DNA from: Hepsetus odoe
Lineage: Eukaryota > Chordata > Actinopteri > Characiformes > Hepsetidae
Assembly (NCBI GenBank): GCA_017165825.1
Contig: CM029372.1
Span: 21,405,111 to 21,469,110, forward strand
Direction of reading: 5' to 3'
Length of the DNA: 64,000 nucleotides
Shown here piece after piece: positions 1-10,053 of this stretch (position 1 is the first letter of the stretch; each line of letters starts with the position of its first letter). The notes beneath the pieces were generated by a model. That model did not search any database. It saw only the letters and a list, made by a program, of their open reading frames with translations, and was not told where the DNA came from. The translations under genes and the position numbers were made by a program.

Positions 1-610
1 AAGAGTCACTCTCATCTCATCAGTTCATAAAACCTGTGAAAAATCTGTCTTGAGGTATTTCTCGTTCCAGTCTCGATGTTTCAACTTGTGTTCAGTGGTG
101 TTGAGGTTTCAGTCTTCCTTACCTTGGCCACATCTCTGAACACTTTGTACTTCTGGACACTCCAGGTAGGTTCAGTTCTAGAATATGACTGCACTGGAGG
201 ATCATGGGTTCCTGGTTGCTTCACACTGGATTCCTCTCAAATCTTTGGCAGTTCATTTGCATCTTTTTTTCTCAGAATGTTTCTTGCAACCCTTTTGACT
301 ATTTGCAACAAACCGTTTAATGGTTCAGTGATCACACCCCAAAATATCTTAACAATTTCAAAAGGGCTGCATCCCTCTGAAAGAAAGACTCTTTTTGGCC
401 CATTTTGTCTGTCGAAAAGTAGCTGCCTAACATTTATGCACACCTTGATATAGGGTGCTGGTCTTCTTGGTCTTCACACATCCCTCCCTAAACAAAAACA
501 CATCACCTGATCTAGTGGAAATACTCACTTGCCTAATAGTTGTTCACAGTGTGTACACTATGTTGATGTTCTGAGCTTTGTTAACAAGTTAAATCTTGAA
601 TTTCCTTCAT
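1..610. repeat. probable DNA-transposon remnant, class uncertain
   Basis: The motifs 'cctaacatttatgcacacc' (about 427-445) and 'cttgcctaatagttgttcac' (about 528-547) resemble the recurring 'tgcctaataattatgcacac' of some fish DNA transposons. The open frame at 76-453 has no recognisable domain and I do not call it a gene. Confidence 0.3.
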
Positions 611-1309
611 CGTCGATTATAGGCTCTCTATAAGATATGATCTAACTCAGTTTTTTTAAATACATGTACATAACAGCATACAGTTTTTTTCTGTTTCTTC
701 TGGAAGTATTGATAACAAACAATAATACAGAAATGCTGTACTGTTAATAGGACAGCATATCAATTGCCAAGCGATTATTGGAAGGTTAATTTGCTTTCTT
801 TGAATTTTTTCACAAATCCTAGAATGCAAGTGGTATTGAAACCCATGAAAGAGTTAATTGGAAACTGAAACTAATTGGAATTTTGCAGAAAAATATGCAA
901 GCAAGAATATAAGCAAGGAAAGCTTCCCTGACCATCTGCAACTCAGGGCATCTTGGAAAGATGTGTTTTGAGAGCTTATAGACTTGTCATACTTGTGCTG
1001 ATGTGTGAGAGAACTTAATTTATATTGCGGATATAAGTGCTTGTACAGAGCTGGCATAAGCATAAAGTGAATGCATGAGTATTAGTGCTGGGAACAGAGC
1101 AAACACACCTCCATATGTGAAACTAGGTCTTGACAGCTGGATCAACATTATGCATGACTCTTCATCATTTCCACATGATTAGAATAACATCAGTCTTTTT
1201 TTTTTTAGTTTACCAACATTTTGTCAGAGATATTCTGCCTTCTATTAGATGTTTCCAGTACCATCCATACCAGCTAGTAACAGAGTGCTCTGCGAATCAA
1301 TTACTAATC

Positions 1310-1515
1310 ATTCTCACATATCCTTGGACTCCCACTGTGGCCGATGTGGAGGGAAACAGAAGATGTATTGGTAACCTTGTGGTCAGAGGCTGGGCCCTGG
1401 TGAAGACTGGGAGTGAACCAGCAAGACTCAAAGTCAGTCTGGCCTTGAAAAGGACCCTTAACCACAGAGCTGCTGTAAGCATGGCATGGCTGACCCTGAC
1501 CATAACCCAAATCTC
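1310..1515 (+). repeat. possible degenerate tRNA-type SINE
   Basis: The words 'acccttaaccacagagctgctgtaagcatgg' (broken here for length: acccttaaccac, gctgctgtaagc, atggctgaccctgac) resemble a fish SINE body. No clear promoter boxes or target duplication are visible. Confidence 0.3.
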
Positions 1516-1957
1516 CATTCGTGTGTGTCTGCAGAGAATCCTCTTTTGTCTAGAGAGGAAGAACATTTTTATTGTTGTTTTTCTCTTTGAGTGAGTGTAC
1601 CATGCTATCATCTTGTGGTAGAGTTTCAAGGTTTTCTGATATTAGCTGTTCTGTAGTGTAAGCTATTAGTAGCTGCACACTAGTTATTTCCTCTTGTGAC
1701 ACACAGTGTATGTATACACACAGTCCTTAATTGTTTTGTTTTTTTAGCAAATAAGCAGATGACAGAAATAACATCCATTTTAATCACGGTCAATCAGCAT
1801 TCTCTTATACTGTTCTTAAATCTTCTGCACTTTTTACATGCTAGATTTCTGTCTGCTTCTAGACCCAGAGCTCCTACTCTAACACACACATTATAAAGTG
1901 TTTAACGCACATTTATTTGGCTGACTCACTCATTTTCTTAGCCACCTGATTAGGATT

Positions 1958-2110
1958 GAGGATGCTGCTGGAGCATATCCCAGCTCTCACAGGGTGAATG
2001 GTGGGGAAACACCCTGGACAGGTCACCAGTCCAATGCAGGACAAGCACACAGAGAAACACCATTTGTGAATTTAGCATCTCCAGTGGGAAGATGGGGAGA
2101 TCCCACGTCC
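1958..2110. repeat. fragment related to the SINE-C tail
   Basis: It carries 'atcccagctctcacagggtg' and 'acaccctggacaggtcacca', the tail motifs seen in the three full SINE-C copies, in the same orientation as those copies appear on the + strand. Confidence 0.6.
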
Positions 2111-2129
2111 TTCTTGCTATCCGTTGCAC

Positions 2130-3554
2130 CACCATGCTACTCGTTTGTATTTGAACGTTTTATTGTGACACCCGAGCCTACCGTTTAGTGGCAGTGGCAC
2201 TTTTCAGGATGGATTATCAGACACTTAACAGGCTCAAACGAACATTTGTGAGTGGGATATGTTTGTATTTACTGTTATGGGCACTATGGATACATTCCAC
2301 CTCATCACATATAAACATACACATATATATTCATGAAAACACACATAAACTCGTTGCTGCAACCAGCTCCACAGTAAAAACGTCAGCGCAGCTTTACTGT
2401 TTGTTTTAAACAGCACAAACCCACCAATAATACATTATAATTTCCACAATTAATAATGTCTACTGTTGTCGACTGTGCATCTCCCGGTAGCCCATATTTA
2501 AGTGGTATAACTGTCTAACAACAAAAAGTTCAACTTTTGCATCTTTAGTGGAGAGAGGTTTTAAAGCTTTTTGCTCTCGAGCAAACTGTAACTCTAAACT
2601 ACAATTTCATCATCCCCCCCAACCTTTTTTACCAATGAAATGAAGTGCTGAAATACTGAGTATTGAGTCTTTTTCACAATATAGACATATACAAAGACAC
2701 AGCTGATTTCTTCCTGAAACAATAGTCATGTTTGGCTGCTTATCAGAAATGGGACTACATCCCTCCCCTCATGTAGGCCACATCCTGTAAGGAACACATA
2801 AACAAGGTTTCTGTTTTTTAAGCTGCTCTGCATGAGCACCAGTGAAAGTGCCTAGCTGAGTGTTTTGGGTTCAGTGCCAACTCTTCTTTCTGTGGTGCTC
2901 GAGAAAGGCTCCAGCCTTGACCTACAACAACATCTCTGTTGACACCACAGGACAGCACAGTCAGCAACAGGAAGTCAGTAGGCCCGCTTGCAGGAAGTTG
3001 AGTGAAATGAGCAGCAGAACAACAGTCACAACAGCCTGTCTGTGGGGAAATAATTCCAGCAGCACTGTCAGCGAATTTGGATGCAATTGTCCAGTATAAA
3101 AGCAGCAAGAACACTCTGAACAGTTTCTGAATCAGCCAAGCATGCTTTTCAAGGTCAAGGTCAACTTGGGTCATTTATTGTTTTTCATCGATTGTTTTTA
3201 CACATGATTTAGCACTCAGCTTCAACAGTGCAACATTTTTTGTTGATTTTCTTATTGAAACTACGCACACTGCCCTTACTGGCTGAGATGAATTCAGCAC
3301 AGAAAAAAAACAAACAACGATGGCCTTTGTAAACATGGCGCATTTTATGCAATATGTTTTTAAACTTGCCAGAAGATAATTTTATATTTATTTGTGTTTT
3401 GTACTTTTTGTAATGTACTCTTTAATTGAAACTTTGACATTTAACACTATACACAAAACAGACAGCGGTTTATTCTATGTACCTACTTTATGCCCTCCAT
3501 CAATAAGCTGGGAAATGATCACTACGGAGCCCGTATATAAAATGTATGTGGAAT
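2130..3554. other. no gene or repeat recognised
   Basis: AT-rich unique-looking sequence. Open frames here are short and lack coding features. An upstream slc4a11 promoter or first exon could lie here, but I saw nothing that marks it. Confidence 0.5.
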
Positions 3555-3778
3555 GGGCAGCGGTGACCTAGTGCTTAGGGAGTTGGCCCCATGATTGAAG
3601 TTCATGGAAGTTCAAATCCCAGACCAGTAGGTTGCCCTGAGGTACCCTTGAGCAAGGTACCGTCCCCATCACTCCTCCCAGAGCACTTTCAATATCTGCC
3701 CCCTGCTGCTCATGTGTGTGTGGGTTAAATGCAGAGGCTGCATATTGTTGTGGTTCACTGTGTGTTGTGTTTGTCACC
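3555..3778 (+). repeat. SINE family A
   Basis: A full-length-looking copy of the window's commonest repeat. It has a tRNA-like head with an A-box-like 'tgacctagtgcttaggg' and a B-box region, then 'ggttgccctgaggtaccctt', 'gagcaaggtaccgtcccc', 'tgccccctgctgc' and 'gggttaaatgcagagg'. It is followed directly by a SINE-B copy. Confidence 0.85.
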
Positions 3779-3780
3779 TT

Positions 3781-3967
3781 TGTGGGCTTGTAGAATACTT
3801 GCTGATGGCCCATGAGGTCACAGGTTCGAATCCCACCTCCAGCACTAGCACCATTGGGTTCCTGAGCAAAACCCTCAATTGCTCCAGGAGGACTGTCCCT
3901 GTAATCAGGAATTAAACTGAATCCATTAGCTGTGGATAAGAGTGTCTGCGAAATGCTGCAAATGTTA
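3781..3967 (+). repeat. SINE family B
   Basis: B-box 'aggttcgaatcccacctcc', body 'gagcaaaaccctcaattgct', and tail 'ggataagagtgtctgcgaaa'. The tRNA-like 5' head is diverged. It lies end to end with the preceding SINE A. Confidence 0.8.
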
Positions 3968-4059
3968 ACTACACACTGAATTATATATAATGATATGACT
4001 TTATACATAAAATCATATACACAACATCCAGGATTCCTGTCTCCTGGGGGAAAAGTTCC

Positions 4060-4076
4060 TTCTTCTTCTTCTTCTT

Positions 4077-4107
<31 letters not shown>

Positions 4108-4113
4108 TTCTTC
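4060..4113. repeat. (TTC)n microsatellite
   Basis: About 18 TTC units with one TTA interruption. It abuts the 3' end of the adjacent minus-strand RTE fragment, so on that strand it is a (GAA)n tail. Confidence 0.95.
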
Positions 4114-4720
4114 TGGCTGCTCTGTTAGTCGTCGCCACAGCAGAACTCCATTTCTTTCTGTCATCTGTATCTTCCTCCTTCAAACCAACTGCCTGCATGT
4201 CCTCTCTCAACGGATCCATAAACCATCTCTTTGTTCTTCCTCTTTTCCTCTTTCCTGGCAGCTCCATCCTCCTCCCTATATAATCCATATATCTCCTCTG
4301 GACATGTCCAAACCAACGCAACCTTGCTTCTCTAACTTTGTCTCCAAATCATCCACCCTGAGCTGTCCTTCTAATATACTCATTACTAATCCTGTACATC
4401 CTTCTCACACCCAACGAAAATCTTTCCTTTCACTCTCGCTGGTACCCTTCTATCAAAGATCACTCCTGCCGTTTGTCTCCATTTTTTCCAACCTGCCTGC
4501 ACTCTCTTCTTCACCTCTCTTTCACACTCGCTGATCCTCTGAACTGTTGATCCCAAGTATTTAAATTTCTTCACCTTTGTCACCTCTACTTCCTGCATCC
4601 TAACCACTTCACTTTCCTCCCTTTCATTCACACTCATGTATTCTGTCTTTGTCCTTCTCACTTTCATTCAGATCATTTATTAATTGGGCAAAGGTTATAC
4701 CAGATGCCCTTCCTGACCCA
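4114..4720 (-). mobile_element. RTE-clade LINE fragment, 3' end
   Basis: The minus strand encodes pieces of the C-terminal end of a fish RTE-type non-LTR retrotransposon: RWFGHVQRR, GRTKR and EDMQAVG in one frame (to 4321), and KTEYMSVNERE with KKFKYLGSTV in another (4386-4667). It is 5'-truncated, frameshifted and inactive. It ends in the (GAA)n tail at 4060-4113. The piece after 4680 ('ccagatgcccttcctgac') is a common partner of this element. Confidence 0.8.
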
Positions 4721-4977
4721 TTTATCTTATCCAGAGCGACTTACAGCAGTGCTTTGTTTCCATGTTTGAACTTCATATTAGTAACCAGCTATGATCAACA
4801 ACTGCTCATTACTATTACAGCAAAGTAGCAAACTTATTAACCCTGCGACTAGAACAAGAGAAAGTTAGTTTGTGTTAGTAATTTTTTTTTCTTTGGAAGA
4901 AGAAGAAGAGAAAAAAAAGAGCAGAGGTAAAAGAGTAGAACTGTTTTGGAAGATTATTTCCTGAGAAATTCTTTGAA

Positions 4978-5210
4978 CAGTCAGTCAGTCATTTTCTGCC
5001 TCTTGTCCCAAGCGGGGTCGCAGGGGAGTGCTGGAGTCCATCCCAGCTCACACAGGGCGAAGGACGGGGGACACACCCTGGACAGGTCATCAGCCCATCG
5101 CAGGGAGGAGTGTGACGGGGACGGCACCTTGCTCAAGGGTACCTCAGGGCAACCTATTGGGAAGGGGTTTGAACCCCCGATCCTCCGATCATGCGGCCAA
5201 CGCCCTAACC
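4978..5210 (-). mobile_element. SINE family C (head lost)
   Basis: On the + strand it reads tail first: cagtcagtcagtcattttct, 'gtcccaagcggggtcgc', 'acaccctggacaggtcat', then the SINE-A-like body in reverse ('aagggtacctcagggcaacc'), then the reversed B-box 'gggtttgaacccccgatcc'. The final tRNA-like head bases are missing. Confidence 0.85.
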
Positions 5211-6300
5211 TTAATCGACGTTTGAAGACAGCAAGGGATTCAGCAGTTTTGACCATCAGGGGAAGTTCGTTCCCCCACCGCAGATACTAATCCCTGGCAG
5301 CCTTGTGCTGTGCCACTGCTGCAGACTGAGCTGCTTTGCACCTTCATCTGTTGCCATTTTTTAACCTTATTATTTATTTATAATAGAAAAAGAATCTGTT
5401 GTGGGCACAGATTGCATGGTGTTGTAGTGAAACATATTAAAGATTGAGGCTAATGCCACTGAGCTCCAGGGACACTCGAAGGTCAAGAAGGTCAGTCTTA
5501 GCACAGTAGGTTTGCTGCCACAAAATATCTACCATGATTTTGCAGCTTGTTAGGTACATGTGTTTTGTACAATTTTATAGGTTTAGAGTCACTGACTGAG
5601 CCAATTTGTTGTTGCAATCTTTTTTTTTTTAAATATCTACTGAAAAAGTTGCATTGAACTGAGGAAACAGAGAAGTAAAAATATGATGGAAATAAGATTT
5701 CAGAGCTAAAACTCTCTCTTTGGTCTCCCCACCTCCATCTATTTGCCCTGAAGAGCGTTTGAGGCTTTTAAGTCTTTGAAACACATTGTATAAATTACCA
5801 TACACACAAGATCCTAAGAGGAGAAATTCCCATTAAATTCCAGTCCATGTGATTGCCCTGGATGCAGCTGAGCCTATGGGCTAAGGAGGAACCCACAACC
5901 ATACCCTCTCTCCTCCCCACGAGTGTTGATTTGGCATTGATTTGAAATTTCAGTGTAAAGCTTCTCAATCATCCCTGTAGATATTGAAGATCCCTAGAGA
6001 TATTCTGGAGAAATGCTAAAAAATTAGTTTTGCTTTATGAAAAAGGCAAAGCTGAAAGACCTGTGTTGAATTTTTATTTGGAGCTACTGCCATTAACTTG
6101 AACCCTGCTACATAACAATGACATAACCAAGCCATGGGAGATGTCTTCTGCAGTCATGTGTTGTACTGAAAGATGATTTCCATTAATATTGTCTTGTTAT
6201 CACCGGCAGTAATGGTCCTGAGAGCTACTACAATGATAGATGTCATGCGCATTAAACACCCTGACATGAAATTTTGAAGTTTTATCAGTAATGCTGATTG
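5211..6300. other. no gene recognised; possible old LINE fragment at the start
   Basis: Bases 5225-5310 ('gcagttttgaccatcaggg', 'ctaatccctggcagcc') resemble an old LINE-type fish repeat, at low confidence. The rest is AT-rich and shows no open frame or recognisable repeat. Confidence 0.4.
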
Positions 6301-6543
6301 AAAGTGACTATATCATTGTGAAACACAGCATAGCACACAGTGAAACAGAATGAAACTGCACCTCTGCATTTAAACCATACACTAACACACGTGCAGCAGC
6401 AGACAGCTATTGAAAGCACCCAGGGAGCAGTGACGGGGACGGTCCATGATCAAGGGTACCTCAGGGCAACCTACTGGTAAGGGATTCAAACCCACAATCT
6501 TCTGATCTGGAGGACAACTCCATAACCACTAGGCCACCGCTGC
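6301..6543 (-). repeat. SINE family A, inverted
   Basis: Complement of the family A body ('aagggtacctcagggcaacc', 'gggagcagtgacgggg') ending in the tRNA-like head complement 'ccactaggccaccgctgc'. It ends about 120 bases before the first recognised slc4a11 exon. Confidence 0.85.
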
Positions 6544-6665
6544 ACTAGTAATTAGGCAATGAAGAACATGACCAGAACTCGTGACAGTACTCAACATTTA
6601 ACATTAAGTGTTTATGACCTGACTGTGTACATAGAGTACTTCTGAACTTCTGTTGTCTCCTACAG

Positions 6666-6707
6666 AGACCCCATCATCAGGGAACGGACATGTCTTCAGA
6701 AGGATGG
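6666..6707 (+). CDS. slc4a11: slc4a11 exon 1 (first recognised; start codon at 6704)
   Basis: A 42-base exon lies between acceptor ctcctacag and donor gtgagt. It ends in phase 1, matching exon 2. Only the last four bases, ATG plus G, are coding if the ATG at 6704 is used. That ATG has a strong initiation context (agaaggATGg). The upstream part of the exon is also open in this frame, so a longer N-terminus from an upstream exon is possible. An out-of-frame ATG lies at 6690 (atgtcttca). The acceptor implies at least one earlier exon, which I could not locate. Confidence 0.7.
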
Positions 6708-8797
6708 GTGAGTGCCTGAATTTGAAATCAATTTATAATTCTGGTAAAGTAATACAGACAGATTTTACTAACAATTGTTAAGTAATATATTAGGTAATGC
6801 CACGATACTGGCAATTCTAATTCAGATATATCAAGTTAGGTGTTGGAAAAATTGATCTTTTAAATGATTGATTCCTTAATGTTCTGCTGCATAATGAAAC
6901 AACTAGCAAGGGTTTTGATCATGCCTGGTCTATTAAGATTTTGAAAATGAATTCATGAATTGTGTGCTTTTAAATGATCGTTATGCTGCAGTTATTTTCA
7001 GTATTTGAAATTTACAAAAAAATGCATGCACATATGTTTAAACGGGGGTTGTGGTAGACAAGGAGCTGGAAGCTCAGACACAGAAGTTGTGGGTTTGAAC
7101 CTGGCATTATCCTGTTTCCACTGCTGGGACCATTTAAGCCCCTAAGCAAAGCCCTTAACCCACAGTCAGGGAGACTGTCCGTCATCAGGCAATGAACGTC
7201 CATCTGGATAAGAGCATCTGATAAATTCTGTATATGTAAATGCACAGAGTATATCATTCCAAACTAATTCCTTCTGTTTGGAGATGCTGAATACATTTTT
7301 AAAACAATGCTTATCTTTCTGTCTTGCCTATACTTTGAGTATCTTGAAAGTTACAGTCTATCAGAAGCCATTCAAGTAAGAATTTCATTGAAGAGCAACC
7401 TGCATATTGTACACGTATAGTGTAACTGTGAGAAACCTGGTAAGGTTAATTTTTGATGTCAATTTTTTGTTCAGATGACATTTAAAAAATACCTAAAATA
7501 AAGATGTCACAAAATGATTTGTTAGTAAACACTTTCTTCTTGGTAACAGTGTTTATGTGGGTTAAACACATTTTGTCCCATGTAAACTGTTCAGCTGTCC
7601 AGATAATAAACACTTGTGTTAGATAGCTAATAGACATTCTGGTGCCCTAGGCGAGATTTCTCAAGACTAAATGTCCTTGTCAATGACAAAGGTTTGTGCT
7701 GACAACATTGAAATGGGTACATTATCTATGTGATGGTAAAGGGAAGATGGACCTGCTATGGGATTTGCAATGTTATGTTAGTGCCACACTTATGCCACAC
7801 TTAATCTTACACTGGACTCAGCAGTGCTTGTAGTAGTTTAACTCCTTTAACAGCAATTGTTCAGTGATTCCTGTGAAAGATTGAGAAAATTCAAGGCTGT
7901 ATATCCCAGAAAATATTTCTAATTAAATCCCACTTAAACAGATTAAATTGTCCTTGGCCCATTTGTTATGCTGTTTAAAGATTAGTTTGTATTTATGCAA
8001 TATTAAAGAAAATTCTGCCTATTCTTGCTATTTCCTGTAATTCTTTCTGAAATAGAGAATTAAGGTTCTCAGAAATTAAACCAAAAACAAATGCTGGACA
8101 ACAAAAAGCAGGACAGCTGCAGCACTCCTCCGAAACACATGCAGTGTACCTCACTTCATGGCTACGCTTTTAACATGACTTAGAAAAGAAAGAATTTATT
8201 AGGGGTGTCTACTATTATATCGCATCGTGTGTATGGCTTTGAGCGGGATTTTTATTAGCTCTTCAATATGCCCTGCACTCTCCAACAGATGGTGCATATA
8301 TTTTAGTGGGAAGACATTGTGTTAACATACCATAAACAATGTTTCTGACGCTTGTGTTACGAGGTTTGAGATGAAAAATATCCACGATTCACCTGCGCTC
8401 ACTGCCTTCCTGATGTGGTCATGATAGCGGTGCTCTCACCTCCTGAATACTGAAACATCAACTCAGCATAAAAGCTATGAAATATCATAAAGCAGGCTGA
8501 AGCGGCTAGAATAATGACAGCAAGAAACCCCTCCTGATTTGTATGAGCTGTGCATCTTTCTTTCAGAGATTAGGACTGAGTCTGACAGTGAGGAGCCTCC
8601 AGAATCACCCAGAACCCCCACAGACAACAGCTATGAGCCCCCCACACAGAACATCAGCTCAGGTAAGTGTGTGTGTGTGTGTGTGTGCATGGTGGGCATT
8701 CAGAGAGAGAGAAAACAACAGATAGGGAGAGGTAAAGATACAGGGATAGCAATGGAGAGAGAGAGAGAGAGAGAGAAGAAAAGAGAGTAGGAGAGAG

Positions 8798-8869
<72 letters not shown>

Positions 8870-9004
8870 ACATGTTCCTTGCCAAACTATTGTTGAAGAA
8901 ACTCTTCCTGATTATTGCCTGCAGCCAAGTTTGGAGGGAACCCCAATTGTGTACCGCCAACTCATCGCTCCTGGCAACACTTTTTCTCTCTGTCTCTCTC
9001 TCTT

Positions 9005-9039
<35 letters not shown>

Positions 9040-10021
9040 TACACACACACACACACACACACATACCTACACACACACACACACACCTACACACACACAC
9101 ACACACACTTTTAGCTCTATTAAGGGCTGCCAGAATTCTCTTTCTTTGAGACTGAGCCTTGATAACATCTGATTGTTCTCAGATCTGGCACGGTTTGTTT
9201 ACAGTAAAGGTTGAACAGGCTGTGCCAGGTTGCACTCAGAGGCAAACACCAACAAACAAGAATCCCTGGCACTCGCTCATAGGCTTTACCTATTTATAAC
9301 AAGATAGACACAATAGAGAGATCTCAAGGCTTTGTGGCCAAGGAGGGGAAACTGCTCACAGTGCTGCGGTTCAGTGGTTTGTTGATATATCATGTAAACC
9401 ATTTCCTTCTTGTTCTTCACTCTATCAGATTCGGATGCTTCCAGATTTGGACTCTTAAACACATCAAGAAAAGTAAGCTCTCTCCTGCAGCCTCTTCTCC
9501 TTTTTTATGCGCTTTCAGGACCAATAAGGGGGCATTTTAACACTCAGTCACGTCACATTTACACATAATTAGCCCATCACACTACAAGGGGCTGCATGTA
9601 AGTCTATTTCTCAGTTCCTGACTTTGTAACTGTCTTAAACTTTTGCTGACTTACAATCATTTTTGGTCTTTTATTTACAAAAGTGGGAGAAGTAGTGAAC
9701 AATTTTCAGAACAGCCTTTAATGTCAACTTTAAAGCACCAGCTTTAAAAGAGAGCACAGTTTACAAAGTTTTCTCAGCTTAATGACTTTTTCAGCCTAAC
9801 GGTGACTTATAAACATAAAGTGTCTAAACATGTATAAAAATAACTTCCAACATAATCTGTTTATCTGTTTATTTCAAGAATTAATTTTTTTTTATTGTGT
9901 GGAGGCAGGATTCATTTAAATCTAAAGATGAAAATCACAAAACTTCCACAGTTTCAAGTTTTCATTGCTATTCCATTTTCCAATGATAGCATATGTATGT
10001 TCCACCCAGTAAGTATATATG

Positions 10022-10053
<32 letters not shown>

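Noticed and set aside
76..453. 125-residue open frame at the left edge
   Set aside because: No recognisable domain, the opposite strand is also partly open, and the region resembles a DNA-transposon remnant.
3555..3640. Possible tRNA gene (A- and B-box-like words)
   Set aside because: The same sequence recurs more than 15 times as SINE A heads and has no proper cloverleaf.
4013..4321. Basic protein with a long Arg run
   Set aside because: The Arg run is the translation of the GAA/TTC microsatellite and the rest is a decayed RTE LINE end.
6690..6707. Alternative start ATG TCT TCA in exon 1
   Set aside because: It is out of phase with exon 2: the phase-0 exit gives a frame in exon 2 that soon stops.
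8659..8960. Ser/Leu-rich membrane-like open frames
   Set aside because: Translations of the GA microsatellite in intron 2.
8900..8990. Extra slc4a11 exon after 'cctgcag' in intron 2
   Set aside because: No donor in a workable place, and the translation does not resemble the protein segment missing relative to human.
8912..9172. Cys/Val- and His/Thr-rich open frames
   Set aside because: Translations of the CA microsatellite.
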